NCBI GenBank assembly: GCA_900239685.1
Contig: OENT01000250.1
Location: forward strand, 87,522-151,521
DNA: 64,000 nucleotides
Source of the DNA: Rotaria macrura
Taxonomy: Eukaryota > Rotifera > Eurotatoria > Philodinida > Philodinidae
Direction of reading: 5' to 3'
Of this stretch, positions 24,108-35,979 are shown in pieces. Position numbers and translations under genes: made by a program. The notes beneath the pieces were generated by a model. The model was given only the letters and a program-made list of their open reading frames with translations, was not told the origin of the DNA and ran no database searches. The number at the start of each line of letters is the position of its first letter. Positions within the stretch are counted from its first letter, which is position 1.

Positions 24108-25165
24108 ATTTACCTAACAATATTCTTTCTGAAATTTTTGACTATTTATATTCAGTGGATGTCATTCAATCATTTTTTTCATTGAGTAGAAATTTATTCA
24201 GAATGATCGGAAATGAGTATTTGTGAGACATACGGATTGATAATTCAACAAAATAATTATCAATGCTCAATGATCATTATCAAAAATTCTTGGAATTTAT
24301 AGGAGGTCGTGTTGTAGCATTATTTCTAAGCTATCTATTTCAGTCAAGTATCTTCAAGTTGAAGAAGTTTATCTTCTATTTAAGGTATTCTAACAACTAT
24401 TTCTATTCATCATGGAATTTTAATTTGTTTTATGCTAACAATAGCCGTTGATATTATTATGTATACTATTTTATTTTATTTATTTCATGAGCTGTGCGTT
24501 CAGGAATTCGTCTTATAAATATTTGTCGACTTCCATTTAATCATGATGATAGAAATGTCAAATTAATTTACCAACTTTATTAAATACAATTCATATTCGT
24601 ACATTGGCTATTGGTATACATTCATCCTACTTTTCTCGAACGTTTACTATTGTGTATATCCTTTATCAAGAATCTTCCTTTCGCCACAAAAGCTCGAAAT
24701 ATTAATGAAAGCAATTTAGATGATGAAATCCGGTAAGTAACACACTATGTTATGTGAAAAAATGAATGGATGGAAAAAGGCAGAAAGGAAAAATGTCGAA
24801 AACAAGAATATGAGATGAAAATGAATATGTAAGATTGAATTGCGGGTGAGAGACACTTGTACTTCAATATACTCTCGTTTTCGACATTTCTATCCATCTA
24901 CATTTGTATTATTTTTATTTTCCATATTTTTTCTTTCTTCCTTTCCCATCATACCGAAAAAATCAGCTCCATGAATCGTTTTAGACTGCATGCCACTATT
25001 GATGTTAATCTACTTGGATATCTTTCTCATCTTCGTAAATAATATTTGAATAACATAAGTTTCCATCGAACTATAGCACTTTTATCATCTCTGTTTGGTC
25101 AACTTTGTTATTTGTCATTAAAATTACAAACATCTGCATTAACTTTTGGCCATTTGCCATGGTAA
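24108..25165 (+). pseudogene. F-box / LRR-type protein pseudogene
   Basis: An F-box-like segment reads LPNNILSEIFDYLYSVDVIQ, then FFSLSRNLFRMIGNEYL, followed by an in-frame TGA. Further pieces in shifted frames follow in the order expected for the large bdelloid F-box family: LNDHYQKFLEFIGG (about 24265), GIRLINICRLPFNHDD (about 24503), LPTLLNTIHIRTLAIGIHSS (about 24570), a block around KARNINESNLDDEIR (about 24690), and ALLSSLFGQLCYLSLKLQTS with FGHLPW (about 25075-25160). At least three frame changes and several stops separate them, so this is decayed. F-box proteins act as substrate adaptors of SCF ubiquitin ligases; this copy cannot make one. Assignment rests on pattern recognition. Confidence 0.6.
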
Positions 25166-26320
25166 GTGACTCTAATTTCGAATTCTATCAGGTTCCTATC
25201 CATTTTACATAGGATCCGACGAACATCTTTAGATGTGTCGTGCAAACATTATACCCTTCAGTTGCAAATTATTCAAGGCACATAATCGTTTTATTCCGAA
25301 TTTTTTTTGAGAAGCTATGGTTGAAATTTTCCGCGTTCCTTAGGGAGTTTGTAAGAAGTTGGATACTTTGATTATACAGATCACTCACGCTCTTCAGAAG
25401 CCTTGCTCTCTGATTCTTACTCTCGGAAATCACCGAAATCCGAAGATTTTCCTATGGAATCTTGTTGAAATCCGTTGGGATCTGATCAAGTTCCGTTATG
25501 GGAATGAAACTTCTGAGTTTGTCATTATTTTAATCGCTTTCCACAAATTTGAGACAGCTACTATCTGTGTCCAATCTAGACGTAATCGTAATAAAAGTGG
25601 AATAATTCATTTATGAGATCGACAATGATATTCAACTAGTTTTCTTTGAATAACAGTATTTTACCAGTATTGCTTGTTTACGTTAATTTTCTGCCTTTTC
25701 TTTTATATTATTTCTATTACATACAAACTTGTATTTAGCACTGAATCACAGCTGGGGCGGAAGATATATGATTTCTTTTTAAAGAAAATGCTTAAAAATT
25801 TGGTCTGCATAAGAGTAAGAAAGAAAATAAACACTAAGAAAAATATTACAAGAAGAATAAAAGAAATAAAATACACGAAAAATGGTGCTTTTATGCGTAA
25901 AAGTTTTCTTAACATTTTAACGTGAACTTTAAAAGAAAAAGAAAAACAATGGAAAATTTCAACCTTTTATTTAAGACAGCTATGAACCATTGGTTTGTTT
26001 TTTGTACTATCTCTTATTGTTTTATTTTACGACTTTATGTTTCTCTCATTTCAACACAACAACGAGAAACAGAGAACTAAACAAATTCCATTCCCAGGCT
26101 ATGATGTAAACATAAGGTTGAAAGCTTCCATTGTATTAATTATTTTATTTATACTGTTTTCTTAGTTCTAAAGTTCAATTCAAAAAATGATTTTCGCTGC
26201 AGTTCTTTACTTTATATTCACATGCTGGTTCATATACGACATTTTTTCACACATACAGTCTATGTGAGACAAAAGCTTTCATTTTGTCAGCTTGTCATTA
26301 GGCTAAAATTCAGCAATGTA
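25166..26320. other. Gene-free interval
   Basis: AT-rich, with a degenerate patch around 25320-25510 in which TCCGTT, AATCCG and GGAATC-type words recur, similar in flavour to the repeats at 1480 and 43010. No supported coding region. Confidence 0.4.
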
Positions 26321-27710
26321 TCACCAAGTATAAGTTCCTACACTGCTACCATTCAGTAATGTTTCAAATAAATGACCATTGCATCGAATCTTTAACGCTA
26401 TTGTACCTCGATCGTTTTCATTAACTACTATCAATACTTGTCGTGCATCGTCATGCCATTGAAATGCTACATTTGGTAAACTTGGAATCAGATTAGATCC
26501 AACTCTCACTGAATTTGGTCGAATAAATTTTGCAGCGTGTGCAATAATATAATAGGAAGGATTTCTTGGTGATAGCACTTGATTTTTATCAATGGCCAAT
26601 GCACCCAAGCAGTTGGTACATCAGCCTGGCGTATGTGGCTCATATTGTGGATCGGCGGCTAGATTCCATTCAAGTACTGTTCTAGCCCAACTAAGAGTAG
26701 CAACAACAATAAGTGTTTTTACATGCCAAAATAAATCTGTTTTCAAATTGGTTGGTACATTTGTTCCGCGCTCAGCGAAGTAAATATTTTTCTCTGAATG
26801 CATGTCATGTACCAATGATAAAACTTCAATGGGCCCCCTCATACATGTGAAATGCTGATCCATCGACATATTGCTTTGTTTCTTGGTCTTCAAGAACGTA
26901 TAGTGGATAGTTTATTCTATTAGGATTATGATCGAAGACGAGCATTTTCGTCTTTATTGAGTTTCGACGAAATGCGGGACCGAGACTTAGTTTGATAAAT
27001 TGAACTTGTTGTTCGGCGTGCATAACCATTGATGGGTTATTCGTTCCAGATAATTGTTCATTTTGAATGGTGATAGCATCAATAGTGATGCCTTCTTTTT
27101 GCATAGTCTGCACGTATCGAACAAAGTAGAGTGCATAAGCATCATAGTATTGAGGTAACAAGTTGCCCCCAATGCTTGCTTGATTGTTCTTCATCCAGAG
27201 TGGTGGCAACCATGGTGAACCCAGCAATTGGATAGAAGGATTGATGGCTAAAATTTCTTTCACTATAGGTATTACATATATACGACCAATGTCCAAATTG
27301 AAGTGAGTCATGTTCGGATCAATTTCTCCCGGGCCAAGATCGTCATAGGAAAACACCTTTTCGTTTAAATCAGATAAACCAATACTGAGACGAAGATAAA
27401 TAACGCCTATATTGTTTTTATCCGTACTAAATAGCTCTTGGAGTACGGTCAAACGTGTTACATTGTCGAGATAATACAAATGCATCGCACTACCACCAGT
27501 AAGTGCATAACCAAAACCATCAATCGTTTGATACTGTTTGTTGGGGTCAACGTCAATGATATCTTCATTTCTATTATCTTGCGATATAACGGATGCAATC
27601 GATTCTTGTTGCTGAAACAGAATATTCTAGTCAGGATCTGTCAGCCAGAATTGCATTTCATCTGCATGACTGGAGATTGTAAAAACAATTAAAGTTAGAA
27701 AGAGCCACAT
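26321..27710 (-). pseudogene. GH30 glucosylceramidase (acid beta-glucosidase) pseudogene
   Basis: One exon, about 463 codons, clearly homologous to lysosomal/secreted GH30 glucosylceramidases that split glucosylceramide. It opens with a signal peptide (MWLFLTLIVFTISSHA). Family marks follow: YQTIDGFGYALTGGSA, LRLSIGLSDL, LLGSPWLPPLWMK, IQNEQL (acid/base Glu), a KNIYFAE segment with the nucleophile Glu, TVLEWNLAADP and RNPSYYIIAHAAKFIRP. Three lesions break it: an in-frame TAG at 27627-27629 (codon 28), a one-base shift at the C5 run (G5 in the coding strand) at 26834-26838 just after FHMYEG, and an in-frame TGA at 26621-26623 after PHTPG. Outside these the frame and catalytic residues are preserved, so inactivation looks recent. 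No intron was seen. Confidence 0.93.
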
Positions 27711-28504
27711 TGTCAGCGCATATAATCAAGATATTTTAATTCTATAAATTTATGTAGGCAGATGTGAAAAGTGTTATTTATTTAAGATTACTTATCGGAA
27801 AATTCACTCTTGAGAATGAGATACGCATACTTTTTGCGCATGCTTAGTGGTTGCAGCGATCACCTTTAGAAATGTATGTCGAAAGAAAGTGACATTGAAG
27901 AATGATTAGTTTGTTACCAGAAAGACGCAGAGTTTGTGAAAAACACTTTTGCCTTCTCATCTTTTCTCATCGACTGTGGTGAATACAGATGTAGAAGGCA
28001 GGAAAATCCGGAAAATAAAATTCCAGGCCCTCTATTGTACCTCATGTTTTTCACAATTTTTCAGATATAATTTTGAATTCACAATTTTAAGATTTCAGGG
28101 TCACAATTATCTATAAGGACGACTTAAAATTCCCAGTTATCAGGAAAGTAATTAATTCAAGGAGGTCTTCTATTCATGAGGATGAACAATAGAAGTCGTT
28201 ATCATGTTGAGAACTTTTAGAATACTTTAATGAAATCTTAATGTATGCACAATTCGAATTGAAAGGATTCTCTCGTTGGAATACTTCTGATATCTGATAA
28301 GTGAATATAGATTTTTTAAATTAAATCCTTTTTTCTTGTTCATGAAAGAAGACTATATGTAAAGATCGATGTGAATAATAATATATGTCCTACATTGATT
28401 ACAATATTCGCATCATCAGTGGCTCTGCGTTTTGAACCACATCGCCATTCAATCGATGAATATCCTAAAATAGAGAAAGGTTGTAGGTGAAGTCATATAA
28501 CTCT

Positions 28505-28565
28505 GTGGATATCTATATTTATTTATGTAACCTGATACATATGTACATAAATATAAATAAATACA
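28505..28565. repeat. AT-rich palindrome
   Basis: CTATATTTATTTATGTA and TACATAAATATAAATAAATA face each other across a short spacer, giving a hairpin with an arm of about 15-18 bp. Composition alone makes such palindromes fairly common here. Confidence 0.4.
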
Positions 28566-30189
28566 TAGATGTGAATGCACAAACCAAAATCTGATTTTCA
28601 GATGGCAACGCATGCGTGTTGCTGTGTGCAAGGCGCTAAAAATACACCTAACATACAGTTATTGAGGAGCAATCCAAGCTTAGGGGGTTTATCTGAAACT
28701 AAAACTGGTGATGAATACGATTTTATGCATTTCATCTTGAATTTCAACAAAAACAACGGGTAACATAATCAAACATAATGGGAAAATATTTATTATGAAA
28801 AACGACATAATTTTTAGAAGGAGTTTTTTGATCTTCCATTACTATTCCAGATAAAACATCAATGTTTAAGGCAGCATTTGACATTTTTTTCTGGATTTCC
28901 CCCCTCTAAATATTCATGTAAGATCAAATTGAGAATAACAGCTTAAAGAAAAACAAAGCAAGAAGATCATCTGTTGGATTATATTATTGTTATCTTTTAG
29001 CTGAGGCCATATTTGCCAAGCAATTGGACTGACAATTCCATCTTTTAAAGATGCTTGTTCTACTTCTGTATCTTTTTATACAATACTATCCTGATTCAAA
29101 ATATTAATAAAAAATACAGGCTGATGCAGAAAAATACATTTGAAATGAACTTTTATTCATGATTTCCCCACTTTCTTTGTTGGATAATGACGAATTTTGA
29201 ATATTACTCCGTCATATGCTACCTAAACTTGGTTTTGGGTTAAGATGAAAGAAAGAGCTGCATAAATTATTTTTTGTCCTCCATTACTTTCAAGATTCTC
29301 AATGGTCGAGTAGAGTCTGTTTTCATCGTACTATCTGAAATTTGTAGATATAACAAAAAGAACTAAAACTAAAATATTTACAGTTTCATACTTATCTCGT
29401 GTTGAAAATCAACAAACGAATTTCCATCAATATTAATATCCATACAGATTGATTTCGAAAGAGAAATCACAAAATTCTTCTCTGTGATAAATTTATTGAC
29501 ACACCATTTTCATTTTTAGAACAAGAACTGATTGAGACTCTGCTCTTCGCAGAAATAAACTGCGATGGGAAAAGCAGAAGCATCGATAAGTTCCAATTAC
29601 CGATAAAATTAACATGAAGTTTCATTCAGAATCAAGATCGTTTTCAAATGGAACTCTTTTTATGTAAACAGATGGTGATCGTCAAGTATTTTGAAATTCA
29701 CGTACGTATCATGTTAAAACATCAGATGCCACTAAATGTTGCACAACTTCCTTCAAAATGACACCACTAGAAAAATTTTGAATCATTGTGATTTATGCAG
29801 CCATCTTGTTGTAAAAAAATAGTAGGAAACATAATAATAGCTGTTGTAACATTATTAATATTTGACATAATAGTGAACGTTCTGCAATAGAATAAGAAAA
29901 TTACATTTTGAAAAAAGTCTTTTTTGCTCTAGGAATACTTTTTGTATTATATTATGAACTCATTCGTCTAGTTTTAGCATCATAAATGTTTTCTGTTTTA
30001 GGGATGCTTTTACATATATAAGGTTCTATTGACAGGGAAAAGTAATGTATTATTTTACTATATGATGCTTTGAATCCAATTTTTTCAAACGTTCAAACCA
30101 AAGTCAAGGACATTATGACATAACAATATGGTATGAAGTTTAGGCTGGCTAATATCTGCTTCGAATCATTATAGATCGAAACTCATGTA

Positions 30190-30407
30190 CCCAGGTCCAT
30201 CAAAACGGATATCCGTTACGGACCGTTGAGTGGACGCAGTTATACGGACCGTAACATCATTAAAATAGGGCCGTATACGGCCGTATTTTCACAGTATACG
30301 ATCCTTTATTACTGTGCCCAGAAAAAGTGCCGTATACGGGCTTATTTTAATGATGTTACGGTCCGTATAACTGCGTCCACTCAACGGTCCGTATCGTTCG
30401 ACCTGGG
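30190..30407. mobile_element. MITE-like element with TA flanks and a long hairpin
   Basis: The 218-bp element starts CCAGGT and ends ACCTGGG, with TA on both sides (30188-30189 and 30408-30409); the terminal match extends as TACCCAGGT at both ends. Inside, a 51-nt block at 30217-30267 is repeated perfectly in inverse at 30343-30393. The loop is about 75 nt. It is much more GC-rich than its surroundings and encodes no transposase. TA flanks plus terminal inverted repeats fit a non-autonomous Tc1/mariner-superfamily element. The 69-codon frame running across it is an artefact of the palindrome. Confidence 0.75.
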
Positions 30408-30409
30408 TA

Positions 30410-30538
30410 GGGGTGTTATTTTCCTGTTAATTTAAAATAAATATAACTTATCGGAGTTTATATTTCAAATAAATATAAATGATTGGTAATTTAATTTACC
30501 GGTAAATTAAACGAGAAGTAAATATAAATTGACACCCC
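30410..30538. mobile_element. Second short TA-flanked inverted-repeat element
   Basis: GGGGTGT at 30410 and ACACCCC ending at 30538 are inverted and flanked by TA (30408-30409, 30539-30540). The interior is AT-rich with the palindrome TTAATTTACCGGTAAATTAA at its centre-right. The left TA is also the right TA of the preceding element. Arms are short, so this is less certain than its neighbour. Confidence 0.45.
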
Positions 30539-31744
30539 TAAACACATGCATTATTTTAATCAATAAAAATTCACTTACGCTTATTCTGTTCACACCCACC
30601 ATACTGAACAGACCGGGGACTGTTTGTAAATCCTTCTTGTTGATTCGGTGCGATAACAACTATTTGAAGTCTTATGAATGAAAGCTTAGGAGCATTTGTG
30701 GCGTCGAACAAAATGGTGAATTGTCACCTATTGCAAGGAAAATTATGTGTATAGCACGTAGAGTAACAACTTTCTTAGTTCAAAATCTTTGATGATCATT
30801 TGGTGCATATTTATCAAAGTAGTTCAAATGAAAAACAGACTCCGCGTGATCCATAAAAGTATTATCAATGGCGCCATCTGCTGGAAACTGACCATATACC
30901 TTCAAGTCATTTTGATGTAACTTATAATGAATTCAGTTTCGATGGTTCAAATAAATGTGACCATTCGGTGAGCATGTTGTACAGTATTTCTTATTCGAAC
31001 CGATAGACATTCATCGGTATTTCGAATATTGAAGCTTATACGTAGGGTATTAATAATGCCCAGTATAAAACAAACATAGTTTTCTGCTTAAATGGATTTC
31101 CCTATAGCAACGTTTCATGCACAGCATCATCATTCGATACGAAAAATAGATTCTCCATAAAAGACAACAAAATTACATATTAATCCGATGAAGCCATTTT
31201 GCAACAACTATTTGTTTTTGCATTAAATTATTTGAAATAACAGGACGATCAATAGGCCAATACAAGAACTACTCTTCATTCAACTGATTATGTTGGAAAT
31301 AATATCACACGTCGAACACCTCTGATACAAAATCATTAAAACTATCTATTTATAGTATGAAAACAAAGTCACATACCAGGATATTCAATATCGAACATTT
31401 ACAGATACAAGTCTATTTGCTACTTGTCATAAATATGAGTGCATCGGAAAATTTTTGTACCCTTATACTCTAAGATATAAAAGTTCAATTTCTTTAATTC
31501 CTCTGAATTGATCCTTTCGCTTTTTCCCCATTGAGCACCTCTTGCAAGGCTCTGCTTCCACCCAAAACATCAAGAATTCATCTAAAACTAATCGCCACAT
31601 ATTCTCAGTCAGTTGAGAAAGCACTGTTTTTTCATTAAAAGTGATGTATTGACCAAGGTACCGTTTATCCGGAAAAACAGTTTTAAAGCTTTAAAAAGGG
31701 TGTTTTTTTTTGGTTAAATCGTTCATTATAGCTTCCAAGACAGG

Positions 31745-32005
31745 GAAGGAAATGATATAATGATATTAAAATGCCTGCAACTATACATAATTATAATGAT
31801 GTAAAACTATCAAAAAAAATGACTCAAAATGATTTCTGTAATGGACATTATTTCGCTGCTTCATATATGATTTTCACTTGTTGAAAAAAAATCATTTTGA
31901 TACATCACAAAAAAAGCATTTTGAGGCATATTTTGTGACATTCTTACATCTTTTTTAATTATGCAAATTTACAAGCATTATAATACCATTTTATCATTTC
32001 TTTCC
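31745..32005. repeat. Long imperfect inverted repeat (foldback/MITE-like)
   Basis: The left arm starts GGAAGGAAATGATATAATG; the right arm ends CATTTTATCATTTCTTTCC. The similarity continues inward for about 110 nt on each side, including CATAATTATAATGATGTAA against its inverse and CTCAAAATGATTT against its inverse. There are many mismatches. It encodes no protein. Confidence 0.55.
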
Positions 32006-33861
32006 ATGGGATCAGTGAAGGCATTTAAACTCGATCTTTTTCTTTTATAGCTGCAGAGTAGATTTGGACCAGATGATTACGTAATAAAGAAGCAGTGAAT
32101 AAGCCATTGGAATAAACTACGCATATCTGAAACAGCTGAGTTCTTTACATGTGTTAATCGAACTTGTTCACTTCAAGCAGGAAACTTACTGTCACTAAGA
32201 ATTTGGGATGCTATTTTCCAGTTTGTTTAAAACGAATATAAGTTTTATTGGTAATTGTTTTAAAATGAACTAAATTAGTTGTAATTCATAATTTTAATAA
32301 ATTTAACCACCAATAATTTTACTTTTGAAATGTATCCCATACTTAGTCTATATGACCTCTTTTCTTTATCTCACTCTTTTTTTATTCTAGCATGACTAAA
32401 AATCAATAATGGGCGATCGTTGGCCAGTGCATGATGATAATTACTTGAAATGAGAATCCTTACTTGATAAAGGAAAACAGTTTTTTTTAAAAAAATAAAA
32501 CGTTCAGATAGTAAAGAGAAACAAAAGCCGCAGGTGAATGAATTTTCATTCATTTAAGTTCTTAAGCCATGAAAACTCCACTTCAAGAGACACAAATAAG
32601 GAAGACAACAGCAGTTGTCTAACAAGAAAGTAATATAATACTCTTTGTATATAGCACTTTAGCTGAAGATCAAGATTTTAGATATTTATCATGACTCTTC
32701 ACATAGTAGATATCAATTTATAAAATCATTTATACCATCATGCACCATAATAAACGCTTTGGGACACCAAGCGATGTGCTCAAACGAAAGAAAGACAATG
32801 ACAATCACGGTTTTTTAGAGAAAAATTTCAATATGACAGTTTAAACGGCACATTAGGCATCTTGATTCTGTTTGGGTTAGGAGTTCAAGCTAGAAAAGAT
32901 CGATTTTTACTAACATTTGTTCATCGAAATAATGCATTACTGATGTTTTATCATTTAATGTTCGGAGGTTGAGGAATTTCTGGTAGATACTCAACGCTTT
33001 AATTGCTACCTGTATTGCCCTTTTTTCAAAGTGCTATATACACATTGATTCTTCAATTTTCTATATACTGCAAAAAGTTCATCATTATGAGTTTGAACTA
33101 TCCTTCTAAAAATAAACGGACTACTGCTCAACGATAGCCAATAAGTGAAGAATAAAGCTGTTCAGAGTGTGAGTGTTGGCGGTGGTGTGGAAAGCTATAA
33201 CTGCATGCGTGGATGTGCCCGAAATGTGAGTATAAGAGCTTAGTTTTGGGTCTTTGTGAGGATCGAGGCGATAATTATACTCTACCTACTGAAGATAAGA
33301 GAAACCCATACACACACCCGCTCTGAAGTTATTTTACGTGTTTGTCGTGTCTAAATTTTAACATCGCAGTGTTGTACTCTAGAGAAGGTACAACTCTGAT
33401 ACATACTTTCTTTCAGGCTATTTGGATTAGCTAATTGAGTCTTAATTATTAATACAGGAGCATGAATATATAGAGTATCTGATCCGGGCTAACTGTTGAG
33501 TTTAACAATATTGTAGCTACATTTGTGAACGAATTTTTGAAAAAATGCGTAAACCGTTCATTATGAAATGTTTTTCTTTAATCGTTGAATCTTTTCATTT
33601 TCCGTTCAAGAACATAGGTGTTGATGATAATCAAGATGCAAAATCGTTGTTCATAATCGTACTTACACCATCAACGAGTCATCATGGTGACACTCATATT
33701 CATCAAAAGCATCAGCTAAATAAAGTCTTCAACTAAATTATATGAACTTTTATTATTCGAAAAAAGACCAACGGTAATATGACACTATATTTTGATACAG
33801 CTAGATAAATGAGTAATAAAGGATATGTATTAAGTGTTGTTTCGCGTTTAAAAAATTGCAT

Positions 33862-35979
33862 TCATTCTTTATATCGATATCGAATGAGTAAATCCCTTTC
33901 TGGTGTTGCTATGCCAAAGCCCACGCGATGCTTCTGACAGGAAACGTTCAAATTCGTCTCCAAAAATTCATAATCTATATTGTAAAGAATCAATGCCGTA
34001 CATATTTTTATTTCGTTTTTGGCAAAATGACGACCAGGGCAAATTGATTTACCGGCTCCAAATGTTAGAAAACCCTTGATAGTATCCATGTTTTTTCCAA
34101 CAAAGCGGTCAAATTTAAAGATTTCAGGCTCTGGAAAATGATTATCATCGTGATGAGATACTGCTGGATATAAAGCAACCATGTCATTTTCTCTCACAGG
34201 TATTACAGTGCCATCGGCAAGTGAAAGTTGTGTGTCTCGATAACATTTCTTGGTCACCATTGGGCTACCTTTGATGCGTAACATTTCGGTGATAGCACTT
34301 TCAAGATAGACACATTTAGCGATATTATCTCTTGTCCATAGTTCAAAACTTGTGTCTTTTGGATCTGAAAATGAGAAAGGTGGAAGATTCGAACGAATTT
34401 CTTCTTGAATCTTTTCAAGGGCATTTGAATCATGAAGAATATAATATAGAGCCCAAAATGTTGCCGGTATCGTGTTTCCAACTGATGCCCAAAAGACGGA
34501 TGTCTGAGACGTGCCAAAATCGTTAGCTTGTCGACTTTTCGCTTCTAATATTCCTTTGGCCCGATAGTAAATAAATTCACTTTCATTGAGCGAATGAGGG
34601 TGCGCTGCAAAATAGGAACTCATTTCATGACGAGCATTCCATGCACTTCGGAAAAATATCTTATAAATAAAATCAGGTAGAAAAGCTCCAAAATAATGAA
34701 AATATTTGTCAAACGTGATGAATGATTTCTCAAGCAATAATGGATCTATTTCACCAAATAAAGTACGACCTGACGCTTCAAATATCATACGGTGACTCAA
34801 TTCTAGTAGACCACATTGATGCCAGGTTTGTGGTCTGATCTTCGCACGATCTTTCACCATCGTTTCACGGACACATTTCGAAAATCTCACTGTGAGGGGT
34901 GTAAGTGCTTCCGTATTTTGCAAATAGAGCTTAAAGTAACGATGAATTTCATTCATAGTTGGTTCGTCAGCTAAAATGGAAAGGAAACAGAAAAGGAAAT
35001 ACATCTAGTCATTAATTTTTTCTGGACTCAATTTTCATTGCTATTTGATTCATTGAATGTGTAGAATGTCCCTGGTACAATGCTATCCTCTATTTGTTTT
35101 TAAGACAGAAACTATGGGTAATCTATTGAAATATGTTGATGCTGATATTGAAGTGAACACAAAAAGAATAATGGAAGACAATTTATTTACTAGAAAATAA
35201 TTATTTTATTGCAACTGAATGTTCTTGTTGAATCTATAGATGTTTCAAGAGTCTTAAAAGAAGATTATTCAAGTAACGTCAATCTGAAGGCTAATTTGAA
35301 TGTCTGAAAATTGTAGCTATGTTGGAATATGAGGCGAATTAAAAAGAATCAATTCTTATGAAATTTTTTATTTAAACAACAATATTGAACATCTCTGAAC
35401 AATTGAGAAAAAATTGAAATTGATCATTGAAATCAATATCTTTAGCAAGAGATACGATCTTTTCGAAATGAATACGTGTAGCTATGACTTTTTAAAAATA
35501 TCTCAAATGCATCTTTTATATCGAAGAATAAGTTCTCTAAAGCACTACCCAGCGGTTATTATCAGTGGCAGAGTCGAAGTTCTCGATGAAACTGTCTAGA
35601 TCAAAGTTAAATGTATTTTCACTCAACAAAACCTACCAAGAAAAGTTGTACTGATACCGAACGTTTTTGTGGCAAAATCCTTGACTGGTAAGGTGATATG
35701 AGGATTTCGTATAACAGGCGCCCAATCAGAAGAATCAAGAAGAAAGATCATTCGTTGCGATATTAATTCGATGTAAAATCGTGAACCATAGCAACGCCGG
35801 CATTCAAATATAAATTTTGCTTTATCCCTGATAAATGGCAAAATATGACCAATTATGGGTAGGTATCCTATTCTTGCCAAAGGGATTGGAAGTACAGCAT
35901 CCGATGGTCTTTTCAATCGACAAGTAAGCTTATATACGACGAAGACCAAAACGATTGTCAAGATCAATACCAGAAACAT
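33862..35979 (-). CDS. Cytochrome P450, CYP7/CYP8-like (clan of sterol/prostanoid P450s)
   Basis: Two exons, 35637-35979 and 33862-34970, give 483 residues, normal for a P450. The intron (34971-35636, 666 nt) has donor G|GTAGGT and a strong acceptor (TTTCCTTTCCATTTTAG|C). The N terminus is a membrane anchor (MFLVLILTIVLVFVVYKL), so a microsomal location is expected, followed by a Pro-rich hinge (LPIPLARIGYLPIIGH). The I-helix has SVGNTIPATFWALYYI, the Gly-Asn-Thr form seen in CYP7 and CYP8A1 instead of AGxDTT. The ExxR is in ESAITEMLR, the FDRF meander follows, and the haem loop is FGAGKSICPGRHFA with the axial Cys. The family hydroxylates or isomerises sterols, bile-acid precursors and prostanoids; the substrate here cannot be told from sequence. 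The frame is intact. Confidence 0.92.

Larger units (their letters stand above)
27711..33861. other. Gene-poor interval with several inverted-repeat elements
   Basis: No gene was supported in about 6.1 kb. The interval holds an AT palindrome (28505-28565), two adjacent MITE-like elements (30190-30538), a longer imperfect inverted repeat (31745-32005) and a GT-rich patch at about 33165-33240. Confidence 0.5.

Noticed and set aside
26621-26623. Selenocysteine at the late TGA of the GH30 gene
   Set aside because: The position is not a Cys in this family, and the gene also carries a TAG and a frameshift, so it is a pseudogene.
30226-30435. 69-codon ORF across 30226-30435
   Set aside because: It runs through the MITE palindrome and has a non-ATG start; no protein features.
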